47,730 nucleotides of DNA from the NCBI RefSeq assembly GCF_000003605.2, contig NW_003109102.1, positions 78,198 to 125,927 of the forward strand, in the 5' to 3' direction. Source of the DNA: Saccoglossus kowalevskii (taxonomy: Eukaryota; Hemichordata; Enteropneusta; Harrimaniidae). The notes below the pieces were generated by a model. The model was given only the letters and a program-made list of their open reading frames with translations, made no database searches and had not been told where the DNA came from. Positions 1 through 11,600 of the stretch are shown here, in pieces. Numbering within the stretch: position 1 is the first letter of the stretch; each line of letters opens with the position of its first letter. Position numbers and translations under genes: made by a program.

Positions 1-232
1 GGTCCGATCAGCCTGCTTTTCATAAGATAATAGTCTAGGATAGTCTAGCTATTATATTAACATGGTCTGAGCCTATCAAGCTATTATAATAAGATGATAT
101 GCGACAGTCTATCATTACAATACGATGGCTTGGTCGTTTTAGCTATTATAATACGACGATCTGCTCAGTCTACCTATTATAAAACGATGATCTTGTCTGT
201 CTAGGTAATATAATAAGAATTATTATACATCT
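1..232. repeat. Degenerate minisatellite, 31-32 bp unit (intron 5 of copy 1)
   Basis: About seven imperfect repeats of a 31-32 bp unit containing CTAGCTATTATAATACGATG and a CAGTCTA block. The same unit occurs in the same intron (between exons 5 and 6) of copies 2 and 3, so this stretch marks intron 5 of the copy-1 gene, whose exons 6-10 lie beyond the left edge. The repeats are more diverged here than in copy 3, which suggests an old or contracted array. Confidence 0.85.
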
Positions 233-625
233 GTCACCGTAACGCCATAAGTTACAGCGTGCCGTAATTTTGCGGTATTTTACGGGGTATTTTCATACTA
301 CCTTATTTGGAAATGCGAATTCCAAATATGAAATGATTACGCGCGTAAGCGTCCTCTAATAATAAAAATAAACATGGCTGCCACCAGGATTTGACCGGAC
401 TCCATACAAAGAAGTTCGCTGATTCTGTTCTAAACTTTTTGGATTTCGGCATTTCCATGATGTATCCTTGAAGGGAAAAGATGCATAATAATAAGGTTAT
501 TACGAAGATGCTGCGCGTCGGTCGATACTGCCGCTATACTGTCTTCGTGCATACTTTGAGGTATCTTCGTAATAACCTTATATTATTGTGGAAATTGGAG
601 TAAACAGAGCTAACCATACATAACA
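233..625. other. Copy-1-specific insert in intron 5
   Basis: About 390 bp between the minisatellite and the first sequence shared with copies 2 and 3 (GATCGTCCTTTATAAACAT, near 629). Copies 2 and 3 pass directly from minisatellite to that block. The insert has small inverted motifs (TTTGGAAATGCGAATTCCAAA near 307) and ends with the foldback at 485-587. No coding sequence is seen. Confidence 0.5.
485..587. mobile_element. Foldback / short MITE-like inverted repeat
   Basis: The 18-bp arm TAAGGTTATTACGAAGAT at 492-509 is the perfect reverse complement of 563-580, flanked by further AT-rich pairing (ATAATA / TATTAT). The loop is about 53 nt. No ORF. The shape fits a tiny non-autonomous foldback or MITE; a structured RNA is the alternative. 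No family is recognised. Confidence 0.55.
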
Positions 626-739
626 GGTGATCGTCCTTTATAAACATTTCATATGTATTCAGCACTATGAGACGGCATGGGCATTTTTAAGGAACGTCCA
701 AAATGATTTACAAAAACATTAAACGTGATATATAAATAC

Positions 740-885
740 CAAAAAAAAATTTCTCTTCATTCAAATCTTCGAATACGCTCTCTGGTAGAACGACCTTATT
801 CACTTTAGCCATTTTTTGTAGCAGCTTTTTAGCTTGTTCAACTTTGCCGACTGATAGTAGCCAACGTGCAGATTCAGTGAGTAGC
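740..885 (-). pseudogene. Copy 1 exon 5 (ESARWLL loop), 2-bp deletion
   Basis: Encodes the SLC22 cytoplasmic loop after TM6, with ESARWLLSVGK and a Lys-rich helix. The acceptor is TTTAG|G. Length is 146 nt against 148 in copies 2 and 3: the codons before the donor have collapsed into a T9 run followed by G|GTATTT, where copies 2 and 3 have TTGAAG|GTATTT. Splicing at this donor would put exon 6 out of frame. Confidence 0.75.
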
Positions 886-1198
886 CTAAATAGATGAAAA
901 TATTTTTGTTAGCAATCGTGAATTGTTTAGTTAGTATAGCAATTTACAACAGCACAGGTATATTATTATAATGATAATTACATTATTTTTTTTAAATTTC
1001 AAAAAGGGTGTACTTTACCCTCACAAACCACGATTAATGCTAAGATTTTCATTAGGTGTTCTTCTCACATTTAACTGCACGATCAGGATTCAAAACATTG
1101 ATATCAAGTGCGATGTTGATATTAGTCTAAGAAAAAAAAATAATGTGGCCCTAAAGTTTCAAACCCATAAAATATACAATGAAATAGTTTAAACTTAC

Positions 1199-1367
1199 CA
1201 CCAATATGAAAGAAGAGCTGCAGCGGAAACACTGATGACGAGAACAAGAATTGACCAATCACGAATAAAGAAAGCTATCAAAGGTAATAAAGTAAATCCC
1301 AAACTATATAATACTACACACGTCATCGTCATAGAACCTCGTTTTGATGGACCAACGATTTCTGAAA
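1199..1367 (-). pseudogene. Copy 1 exon 4 (TM5-TM6 region)
   Basis: 169 nt and open in the expected frame. It starts after CCTTGCAG and ends TTGGTG|GTAAGTTT. It encodes SEIVGPSKRGSM, a hydrophobic stretch, FFIRDWS and SYWW, matching the SLC22 segment before the large cytoplasmic loop. It differs from copy 2 by a handful of substitutions and shows no lesion of its own. Confidence 0.82.
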
Positions 1368-2019
1368 CTGCAAGGAACCCAGGACAGAGTATCAGTGTAT
1401 GTGATTAACGTAAATGAGGTGGTTGCAGAAAAGATGTCAATAATATGTCGTAACAGTGATCTGTTAAAAATATACCAATAATGGACTGAACATAATTTGT
1501 ACGTATGAACAATGTTAGAATCGAATTTCAGATTACCCTGTTACTTGGCAAACATATGAGAACAGAATTTAGGTCAACATATAATGCAATATTTCATAGA
1601 TATTAATTGAAATTTGTTGAAATACGTAAATTTACAGAAATGTAACTAGGTTGTATTCGAATGCTTACAACGAAAGGTCCTAGACGTGTGAAGTCAATAT
1701 TTCTGCAGTGTTTCTTAGATATAATTTCAATTTTGTTTTGAAAATTCTATCTAGTGTAACTCACATGCACGCTTGCAAAACAAGAATATATCATTCATGA
1801 CGTTTGATATCACTATATTGACGGATTTCATCAGTTATAAAGTATATTTAGTCTACGCAAACCCTCTTTTGCACTAGTTCACTATAAATGGACAAACTGT
1901 AAATATATTGGAAAAATAAAATAATAATAATAGAATGTATTCAGTATGAAAGGGTGTCACAGAAACATATCCAAGGATGTACATGAGTGGGCAGTCATGA
2001 ATTAATAAATAAAACTTAC

Positions 2020-2279
2020 CAAATACAAATATTTGCGAATACATACCAGACATAGTTATGCCTACCATGAAATTACAGATAAAGAGTTGACCTTTACTGG
2101 TATTGTCCAGTGCTACAATAGATTCTTTCGGATTTTTCCTAACGTTTTACAAAACTATTCCATCAGTTACATTGTTCATATTTTTTTTAGATTTTAGAGT
2201 AGTTCGTATCAAAGATTGTAAAGCTCCAAATACCACGAATAAAGTTATGTTAATCATCAACGTTGGTCGACGGCCGATC
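2020..2279 (-). pseudogene. Copy 1 exon 3 (TM3-TM4) broken by a 105-bp insert
   Basis: The ends match copy 3 exon 3: GRRPTLMINIT at the 5' side, and CNFMVGI then MYSQIFVFG before GTAAGTTT at the 3' side. Between the IRTT and FICN codons lies about 105 bp (near 2087-2200) absent from the other copies. The length is a multiple of three, but it brings an in-frame TAA, and I see no convincing GT/AG pair that would splice it out. Confidence 0.8.
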
Positions 2280-2388
2280 CTGGGTAAATAATGTAAACAT
2301 AATTTTGGACTGCCGAAACTATTAATTAATCTCGGCAATGTCCAATTTAATAGAAAACTGCGTTTCTTATAATTGAGTTAGCACTGAC

Positions 2389-2492
2389 CTGTCTGCCAAT
2401 TGGCCCATAAATGTATTAGCCAAGAATGGACCAAATAAAAGTACTGACGTTGAAAGATGACCCAGATAATACTGGTCGCAAATGAAACCGAA
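2389..2492 (-). pseudogene. Copy 1 exon 2 (TM2)
   Basis: 104 nt, intact frame. Starts after TTACAG, ends GCAGACAG|GTCAGT. Encodes FGFICDQYYLG, then a hydrophobic TM2, then GQLADR, the start of the MFS loop-2 motif completed by exon 3. Confidence 0.82.
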
Positions 2493-3344
2493 CTGTAACG
2501 ATAACAAGTTTATACAGTATATATGAGTTTTTGAATATAGACTGCTGACGAAATTATGAGCATTGTTTTTAAGTGTTTAGTATAAAATATTCACTCCAGT
2601 ATTTAATCACACTCATAGTTCAGTTACGGCAACTGAGGTGGCACACAATATCGCATTTAAAAAAACATTTTACATTTCATTTACATTTTGAAAATTCATT
2701 TTTTCTCAACCATTTTCGGTTCTGAAATCGATTTTTAAAACCCGCTTTTGTTACAACTGATAACATGAGGTGAGAGGTCTTGGGTTGATCAGACTACGTT
2801 ATAACCGTTAAGGTAGGGTAAGTTTACAGATAAAATCAAGAACCCACTAATGCCACAGAACCAGGGTTAAACAAGTTGTAGTCTGAAGAAAACCTTACGC
2901 AAACAAACTTTACAGGCCTTACAATGCATCAATGATGCTAATTAGCAATTTCTGATCACGTGGTACAAGATCAGAGGGCAATGTCAAAAAGCCAAAATAA
3001 AAAAGATTTTTGGTATTGAAAGCTGAAATGATAATAAAAACACACGGCTAACATCGAAATAAGAATCTAATTATAACAATTATTATGTTAAAGTTAATGC
3101 GATGGGCAAACAGTGATTTTTCATATAGACCTATAGTTAAAAAAATCAAAATTCTGAAAACGAAAACGGATTTTAAAAACGGTAATGGATTTTGAGAAAA
3201 AATGGATTTTAAAAATGAAAACGGATTTTTAGCATTCATATCGTTGTGTCTGCCATCACACTGAAAGTTTTGGCCGCTGGCGTATGATAAATTAGGTTGA
3301 GCCACAAATGCAATGAAAATTGTTGTAGAAAACATTTATCTAAC

Positions 3345-3722
3345 CTCTTGGACAGCGGTGGATGTATACTGGCTTGTATCGTATTCCATCTTGTCACCAC
3401 ATTTCATTGTGTTCAGTGAACGATTATCATGCGTGTCCATCAAGTCAATGACGTCAGTAAGATTGACATCATATCTAAGACAACTACTAAATTTCCACTT
3501 GGTACCACAAGCACTGTTAACAGTTTCTTTCGGAAGTGCCAATGTTTTCGCAAACAAGTCACAATTTGTAGTAGCGTTAATGTATTTGCATTGTTCAACG
3601 AGATCGTCATATTCGGAAAGCCTGCACCAGTGGTCTGTTTCCGCCATTACAAAAAGCGTGCGTTTCTGAAATATACCAAACTCAACCAAGTGGTGTTTTA
3701 AAATATCGTCGTAATGCTTCAT
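3345..3722 (-). pseudogene. Copy 1 exon 1 (first coding exon), TM1 deleted
   Basis: Begins at ATG of MKHYDDILKHHL and ends CAAGAG|GTTAGA. It keeps the DHWCR start and the Cys-rich extracellular loop, but is 378 nt instead of 432. The missing 54 bp code for FILLSLSLVPVGLRVASI in copy 2, which is TM1. The in-frame TGA 12 nt upstream of ATG in copies 2 and 3 has become GGA here, so the frame also reads open into the 5' UTR up to 3815. That extension is unlikely to be coding. Confidence 0.82.
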
Positions 3723-3799
3723 TTTAACTGATCCAATTTGGGTTGTTTTGTCGATTTCAGGAGTCTGCACAGCATTCGTCAAGTTATGGATCCAGTGTG
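3723..3799 (-). other. Probable 5' UTR part of first coding exon, copy 1
   Basis: The minus-strand acceptor ATATATTCAG|CACACTGGATC is conserved in position in all three copies and lies 77 nt before the ATG. It implies a separate upstream non-coding exon. Confidence 0.5.
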
Positions 3800-4754
3800 C
3801 TGAATATATTAACAAGAATAGAAATTATTGCTGTGTAATTTCTGTTTTTTGTTTCTAAAGATTTGCAGATACTGGCTGGATACTGATACTGGAAATATGG
3901 AGTGCCGTTAGGCACGACCGACTGTCCGGTGCTGCAATTCACTGGTAAGATTTCTTATCTTAAAGGCAAGACGACGACAGCAACAGGTTCAAGATGGAAC
4001 TGACCTTGCCTACTGCTTGTCCACCCGTTCTACTATGCGATTATACCATACAAATAAAATATCTTCTTAGTCACTCGTTGCGAGTGCTCTATTTTACCGT
4101 TTTATACAATCTCTCATTCTATTCAGATTATTCACAATGTTCGACACGCCTGTACGCTGTACGCTAGCCATGCTTAGACAGTTTCGCGGTAAATGGTGCA
4201 AAGTAATTAAAATAGATCAAGCTAGTATTTTCAGTTGCATTATTTAGGGATTGTTTGGACTGGTTCCCAAAATACATGAGAGGCATGATTGCAGAAATAG
4301 GATAAACTCATTGATATGATGCCGTGTCTTACCTTTTAGCTTACACGCTATACGCCCATCCAGCCTACACTGGCATCAATTTCCTATCACGCCACTGTGG
4401 CAGAATAACTGATTAAGGTCACTTGAGGTTAAGGTCAAATGGAAGGTTCAATAATATACCTTTAGGGAATTAACATTCGGCAACGCACTTTGTAGGAAAT
4501 AAACATAATATACATAACATTATTGTCAAACCAGATCAGCTCGTGAAAGTTTTCAGAATGCTTGGCATTGTGACTTGTGTTGCGTGAGCAGTTATGGAAT
4601 TTCATGTCATGGCTAACGTATAAAACGTAATTTAAAGTGGCCGTCAAATATGAACCATAAAATACTGATAATGCGTATCATGTGATAGGCTTTGAACGCG
4701 CTGATGGCAAACAACCATATACAGTATACGCGGTGATAATTATATATAAGAGGG
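3800..4754. other. Upstream flank of copy 1, no gene seen
   Basis: From about 3950 this DNA aligns in patches with the upstream flanks of copy 2 (about 19080-20200) and copy 3 (about 36840-37980). One shared block is TACTATGCGATTATACCATA, near 4031. The counterpart of copy 2 15100-19030 is missing here. No supported gene. Confidence 0.6.
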
Positions 4755-5000
4755 CTGTGGCGGTGGCACAGGAAACAGCGAAGACGGGCGGTCGCCCCCT
4801 CGAAAAAATCAGGTTGAAACCCTTCGTTACAGCACAGTTTGCCCCTCAAAATGCAGGAAATAGCGTTTCAGAGGGTTCTGATTGTAAGATTCGTATGATG
4901 AGCAGACCACCGGACCCCCTAGTAAGGTCACGTCCTCGGCGCGGGGGATGGTGAGCAGATCCTCCTCCCCCATGCAAAATTCCATGCCACCGCCTCTAGG
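4755..5000. mobile_element. MITE-like DNA transposon insertion with short TIRs
   Basis: A GC-rich 246-bp block with inverted ends: CTGTGGCGGTGGCA on the left and TGCCACCGCCTCTAG on the right. Copies 2 and 3 pass straight from the GCGCGGTGATAA block to the GATCTTTAGATT / GACCTTTAGATT block without it, so it is an insertion specific to copy 1. It has no transposase, hence is non-autonomous. The superfamily is not determined. Confidence 0.7.
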
Positions 5001-5400
5001 GAAGGATGATCTTTAGATTCTCCGGGGCAGTACAAAATATACAGGGAAAACTAGACATTTGATAGACAAAACAAAAACCAACTGAAAAAATAAAACACAC
5101 AATTTGTAATTTTTTTTTTAACTTTTGCCCTCCTAAATATATAATTATCGATCCTTATTTACGTGTGAATAATATCGGTAACAGCGTCGTTCCATGGCCG
5201 TAAAATGGGTCTGTCCGTGGGACGTAGATCATATATTCATGTATACATCAGCTAGCTGCAGCGCGCCTTTAAGGCGTACATTACAGTATAAATGTATTTA
5301 TGTAATTAGCCCATATACCATGGCAATCCAATGTAATGAAGCAGTGAATTCATTTTTTTCTATCCACACACTATATAAATAATCTGAGTAGTACGTTGAA
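5001..5400. other. Distal upstream block shared by all transporter copies
   Basis: Homologous to about 20215-20440 (copy 2) and to the duplicated 275-bp block at 37981-38530 (copy 3), by the shared TTTAGATT start and a GTAGATC-ATATTCATGTAT core near 5223. It might be regulatory. The short open frames across it are not conserved as protein. Confidence 0.4.
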
Positions 5401-8400
5401 GCAGAATACTCCTTAGATATTATGACTGACTAACGCAAAATACGCTAATATTTCGAAATATGTCTCGAATTTGTATTGAAATTATATTAGTAAGAATATC
5501 TGGGAAATAAAATGCTTATATGTAAAACTTCTCCCCGTACACAAATGTGTTGTACTCAGGATGAGTGCAGACTTCAAACCTGGCACAGGTTTTGTGTTCA
5601 CTATATCATATGACTACATGAGAAACAGATCATGTGGCATCACTATTGACACAAATTACCCACATTTTTGAGGTCAAACTTGAAAGTCATAGTATGAGTG
5701 TTTTGTCACACAACTAAGGAGAAAATAGACAGACCGTCAAACTTGAGTTATTTCATATGCGACAAAAGGTAAAGGCAGCACAAAACTAGGAGCATCAAAC
5801 TTGGAACACAGGTTGCTCGTTTATCTCATAACACATGACAAATTGTAGGCACAAAAAGTCAATGGTAGGTGTATTTTTGTACTATTCAATATACATATAA
5901 TTCTTATAACCTGGGTGCCTTTTGAGCCCAAATGTCAAGTTTAAAACATAGATGTAGACTTATGTAGATTTAGACGGCTCAAATGTCACGATTATAAATT
6001 AGTTTTAAGTATTCCAAGATAAAAATAGCCACAAACATTACGTCATTATGTTCCTTTATATATTTGCAGGTCAAAAAAATCACAGTATGTATGTGTATGT
6101 TAATATAAAACCACACGGGAAAGATGGCTATTGTCTTTAAACTTGGCACACATGTTTCTTGTGTAACATGGCTTTCTGAGTAACATATACATCCGGTCCA
6201 TTATCTATGCACAATAATTATATCTCCCTTATCGATATTGATTGTACAGGGATATAAGTCACAAAGCTTCGATTCCATGGCTATTGCAAACATAATTTGT
6301 ACACACACTAAATCATTTAGATTAGTAATAAGTAATTAAATTATTAATACTCCTATCATTAGTTGGTATCGGATACCTCCACATTGAATTATCTGCGTTC
6401 CCATCGTGTTACGGTAATGAGGCCGTACTATATCCGAGTCCTCGTTGGCGTTTGTGACAGTGTTTGTGTAACTATTGTAGGGGTAACTCGTATGCGTCCT
6501 ACAAATCCTCCAAAAACTGTCTTTGTTCTAATCTAATACTCTCCTCACTTTCAATAGGCTTTCAATGATGCATTTATCTCTCCTGTCCCAGGCCATTCGT
6601 TTCTCTAATCTGATCAAAATAAGATTTTAGTTTTGTTTTGTTTTATTATTTTTTTTATAATTAAAATTTATTTTATTTGGATCTATTAATTATTTGTTGA
6701 TAGTATTATAAAGTTTTGGTAATTGTGAATGCCAAACAAGGATCTGACCCAATGCCTTTATACATCCCGTTCAAATCTCGTATAGCCTACAGGTAGACTT
6801 TTGCAACGGCCGACGGCGTACTCGTTGGAGAAAATAATTAACAAACAATTCCAATGTACAAGAACAAAAATCGTGTTGCGTCGCATAGGTACCTCCATTA
6901 TTTTGTTAAACTGTGAGAAGCGCATACTTTTTGCAGTTGGGCAAGATCTAATGTTCTCATCGGTGTTAGTGATAATTTGTTTCTCCCATGCATTTACTCG
7001 AACATTTGTGTTGCCCTTTAATAATTCTCACAAATTATAAGTGAGAATTTGGATTCTCGTATTTAAACTGTTTTATTTCAAAATTCCACAGCACCACCAC
7101 GTCGAAAAATATATCAGTGGCGAGGATAATAACAATGAGGTGCGAGAAAGTAACACTTTCTTTAGTATCATTTCCTTTTTGCAATTCATATAATACTCTA
7201 CGAACAATCTTTCTGTATATTATATTTTGCCCACCAATTCATGTGCAGTTCAATAAATTACCTTACATTAATAGAAAATTACTAGTATATTTTCACAGCA
7301 TTATACAATTTTTGTAATTACATTGCATATTTTTATCAAATGTATACACTTCATGGTGCATCTTCGCCAGCCAAGGTTCATTTATTCACTTATCGTTTCA
7401 ACTTTACACCAAACACTGAGAATAATTGTATATAATGAAATAAAAATAAGTAAATCATAATGATTATAACACTGTAAACAGCTGTAGTAAAAATGCAAAC
7501 TGATTTTAAATTGCATAACGTCACCGGCGCATGGCGTTCACGCAGAATATTGTAGCAACACATATTTTCTGATCAATTGCGATGTATTCCGAAGAAATCT
7601 ATTTAATTCTAGGCCAATTCAGCTCAATTACTTTGATAAAGACGTAGACGAGTTTGGCCCGATTGTCAATAAACAACACTCGTCTCTAAGGCAAGTGATT
7701 GGAAGTAGATACCGGTGTCTGGTCGAACCGTTAGATGACTTTTGTTGCATTTGACAATGATAAACTTACGAAAAGCCGTGTTTTCCCGATCGTTTTCATT
7801 GCTAACGTCAGTATAACCCAACATGAGTGTATTTGTGACCTGATTCTGGCCGGTGAAGTCATTAGGAGCGCTATAGAAGGAGGTCTGTGATTCGTTGATT
7901 AAACCAGTCAGTTATCTATGACGCACACAGGCGTATGGAAAACTCTCACAACGGTGTATGTTGGCTTACCACAAAGTACTTTGCCTAATCAGCAGTGTCT
8001 TTATCAGTCGATCGAAGCCAGCGATAACTGTATTTATTAAGTCAATTATAGAGTTTGACTGGAACTTGAAAGAACAATTAGTTTGCATTCATACGTGTAG
8101 AGATAGTCTATTCACATATTGGGTGATAGGCCAATATCAAAGTTCAAGTTGATTTCAATGCAAGTCATGTCAGAATTCATCAAAAATACATACAATATCA
8201 CAGTTGTAACAACTTCCCTTTTTCTACCCACAGATTACACAACTGATTATCTGAATTAATAACTTGTAGAATAAGGAGCAACATCGCAACTTTGCTATCT
8301 CAGACAACTCCGGTCAGTTTGTTTCGGTCTTATTTTAATAGCCTGACCGCCATGGACATTGTACATGTGAGCACATTTACCGAGACAGCCAACGGTTTTC

Positions 8401-8480
8401 TATCAGTTCATTTCATAGCAACGGCTGAAGATAACAATAACCGCGATCGATAATGTCTAAATTCATCGATGCCAAGGACA
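5400..8480. other. Intergenic spacer S1
   Basis: Spacer between the copy-1 flank and the 3' end of copy 2. About 5560-8275 is patchily homologous to 39600-43973. Strong blocks include GTCTTTAAACTTGGCA near 6135, CACAAAGCTTCGA near 6260, and 7958-8110. The latter is open in the same frame in both spacers but has no start context or family signature. No gene is supported. Confidence 0.6.
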
Positions 8481-8626
8481 ATCAGGACAAGCTTCCAGTT
8501 GTGGTTCAAAACATCGTGGGTTACAGACAATATTAAATCCAGTCCTTAGTAGTATACACTCATGTTACAACGAGAAAATGACACCATTTTGATTTCTATG
8601 CGATGTTGACAGATTTGTTTTCATCT

Positions 8627-8690
8627 TCAAACCATTGTGCCCTTGACATCGTGGAGTTCCTTGGTGATTTTTTTGCCAGAAAGATGTTTT
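8627..8690 (-). CDS. Copy 2 exon 10 (C-terminal tail)
   Basis: Acceptor TTTACACAG|AAAACATC. The phase left by exon 9 gives a 20-residue basic tail ending GTMV and TGA. Between copies 2 and 3 this frame shows several synonymous changes. A second frame open to TAG at 8596 changes residues more often and would need a frameshift, so I chose TGA. Confidence 0.7.
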
Positions 8691-11600
8691 CTGTGTAAAC
8701 AAAGGTAAATACATAATTTCATTTGTGTGTTATCAAGTGTTTCACCCAACGGGACCAGCAAGATCAACCACATACCTCCAGTTTAATCGAATCATATATA
8801 TGTGGTAGAATTGATATGTCGGAAAAGCAAGTCAACACACAAACTACGCTCTGATCTGTCTGTTAAAACGGCGGCGCCGGGTATCCAATCAGGCACAGTT
8901 TTGTAAGTATCTTCTAGATATTCTAGATCTCCCAATAATAATTGTGTAAATCGTTAAAATGTAAAACGAAATAATAACTTTCATACTTTCCGAACATCTC
9001 AGCCTCCCTTATATTTGCAGGAAGTTGTCTGCGTCTTGTTTCAGGTAAAGTTAATACCATAAAAGACGACATGATTGATAGGCCTCCAAACACAAGCTGT
9101 GGCAATGGATTCCAGGTCATTCGAAGGGGCAGAAGAAGAGGAGCAAGCGAGCTAGCCAGAATTGAACAGGATGAAGTTGACATTACTCCAACCGACCTAG
9201 AAAATGAAAAAAAAAATGTTTAATCAAATTTGTGGTTTATTAAAATGTATGGATGAACGTAACCTTTCATTGACGTACAGCACATTCTATTTCACGAATT
9301 CACATAGACAAAAGTACGTTAATTAGCCAATAGAAGGCACACAGTTTTTAGCAGCCATCAACACCAAGAATACATCACGTATGTCGAGACTATGTTCACA
9401 CAATTGCGTTATACAGTCTATGGAAAGAATTGATGATGAATGACTAATACTTTGGAAGTTTCCAATGACCATCATACCATGAGTTGATTTACTACTCGTC
9501 AAAACAACGTGGGATGAAAAAAACTCTCTTGTCTAATTAAATTGTCCATTCATTTTACGGAATCATAACTCCGGATTTCAACGCTACGACCTCAGTGTGC
9601 AAGACCCATCGAAGAAATCTAAATTTCCCTACCATATGCAAGTGAAGTAATTACATAATCATATGTTACTATTTACAATATATAACATTGTTCTATATAT
9701 CAATAAATTACATTATAAATATTACGTCATCATGTGATTGTTACAATGCATATCAACGATATATTGTTCACGGGTGTTGCAATTCCAAAAGATTTGATGT
9801 AGTTATCAACATTTGTTATTCGACTTTATATATTCGACGGCGCCACTATTGTTGATAAAATGTTTAATTGAAAAGGGGAATTTTCCAGAATACAATAGCG
9901 ACCTCTATGCCGAATATTTCATTTGAGTAAATCAGCGATAGTGCCCTCAATTTTCAAACAATTTGCTTCTGCCTGCTAACACTGTAGATTGCACCAATGT
10001 TTCAATTGCTTAGATAGAAAAACCGTAATATACGTAAAGGGTCGATACGATAACACAGTTTATTTGAGGTTATACGTACGTACTGTAGGAGTTTTACTTT
10101 TGATTCACATTGGAACAAAGCTGTGTCTTGAGCCATTTGTTTGTACTTATGACCACCAGCGCCGAACCCAAGTAAAATTACCTACCGTACATAGATGACC
10201 CATATACGATTTCACACACGGATCGCTTTCAGATTTGTTACTTTATACAAAACGTTGGTGAGCGCGTCTTGTTATGGCAAATCGCTTGCAATACTATTTG
10301 GTCATATTTTAGTGTATTACATAATACAATGAATTATAGTGTTTTATCCGGTCTTTTATTGTAATTGTAAACGGAATGACCACGAATTTATCATGTAGTT
10401 GGATTGCAGACGCATGTATTCCAGTTATCTTTCTTTTTATATTCCAGCAAAAACATTGCTCCCGTAAGCTGCAATCTAGAAAGGTGACATTCACCACGTC
10501 GAAATTGTTTGGTTTTTCTTCGCCAACAGAGGGCGTATTGAACAAGTTAATGCTCATACACTGTAACACGATTGCCATTGTAAATACTCAAACTCTAAAG
10601 AATACTGTACTTCAGTTTGTTGCTGTTTACAAGTTTGTATTATCTAGTCATTCAAATGCATTTAGTAAAACCTATGTGCTTTCTGTGTTTAGTTCATTTC
10701 GGAATTTTGTTTTGCATTTGCTCGTACTTCCAGTATTTTTGAATTTCTTGGTTGTTTTTTAATCGTAGTGCAAGTTCACAAACACTTTTAGGTTACATGT
10801 CAAGTGAAACAAATAATTGCCACTTATTAAATGCCAGTTCACTTTAAAAAAAATTCTATTTACATATGCTATACAAAAATGTGTTCAGACAAAATGGCGC
10901 CATTTTATAAGTTGACTGCCATGCGCTTAGCTACGAAGCGTAACGGGTGGGGTGAAAACAATGTCGATAGTAGCGTGGAAAAGTTTGCAGTCATATCAGG
11001 GACTAGCCAATTATCATGTAGAGAATCTCTTTGGCAAGTGCTCCATGCACATACTAGTATTATATATGTGAACAAACACAGCAGAACGCAACTAATAATG
11101 CAAATTTAATACTTCTGCTGATGACTGTTCGCTGTAATCTGCTTATCAATCTCAATATACCTGTGACTATGTACACATATATGCATTTCTGATATGCATT
11201 ATTATCATTCATCGTCTGTGAAGTCCATTTCAAATATGGTAATCAGATGAGATGATCAATTAGTGGATGTGCAGAGTTGAACGAATTAACACATTCTTGA
11301 ATACCTTAATGTTGTAGGGAAGAGCTCTCCTGCATATAATTGACTGACTGCAAAACCCACTGTGGCTGCAAACCTTCCAACCATGTATACAGCAACCATG
11401 ACCCATAATGTACCTCCACCTGTGGGTATAAACGGGTGATAATATATAAGAATAATAAACAAATATTGGTGTCGATTAATATTCAATATGAACTATACTT
11501 ACACTGCGATATAAATGCACTTGATACAGTCGCAATAGCTGCTGTCAAGGAAGATATACATATAGGCAGTTTTCTACCACAGCGTGTTTCCACCAAATAC

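Larger units (their letters stand above)
740..3722 (-). pseudogene. SLC22-type transporter copy 1, pseudogene, 3'-truncated by window edge
   Basis: Minus-strand copy with recognisable exons 1 (3722..3345), 2 (2492..2389), 3 (2279..2020), 4 (1367..1199) and 5 (885..740); exons 6-10 lie left of the window. Sites and phases match the two intact copies, but three lesions stand out. Exon 1 lacks 54 bp that encode TM1. Exon 3 is 260 instead of 155 nt because of a 105-bp insert with an in-frame stop. Exon 5 is 2 nt short beside its donor. The family is the MFS solute carrier 22 group (organic ion transport at the plasma membrane). With TM1 missing and the frame broken, a working transporter is not expected. 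The exons still resemble the intact copies closely, so the loss may be fairly recent, or an RNA may persist. Confidence 0.85.

Noticed and set aside
7958-8152. ORF shared with 43495-43782
   Set aside because: Similarity is DNA-level spacer homology; the frames diverge after about 50 codons with no start or splice context.
8596-8690. Alternative exon 10 frame ending NIA and TAG at 8596
   Set aside because: Needs a phase that exon 9 does not supply, and changes more residues between copies than the chosen frame.
10376-10762. 128-codon plus-strand ORF in copy 2 intron 8
   Set aside because: Not kept in copy 3, hydrophobic AT-rich composition, no motif.
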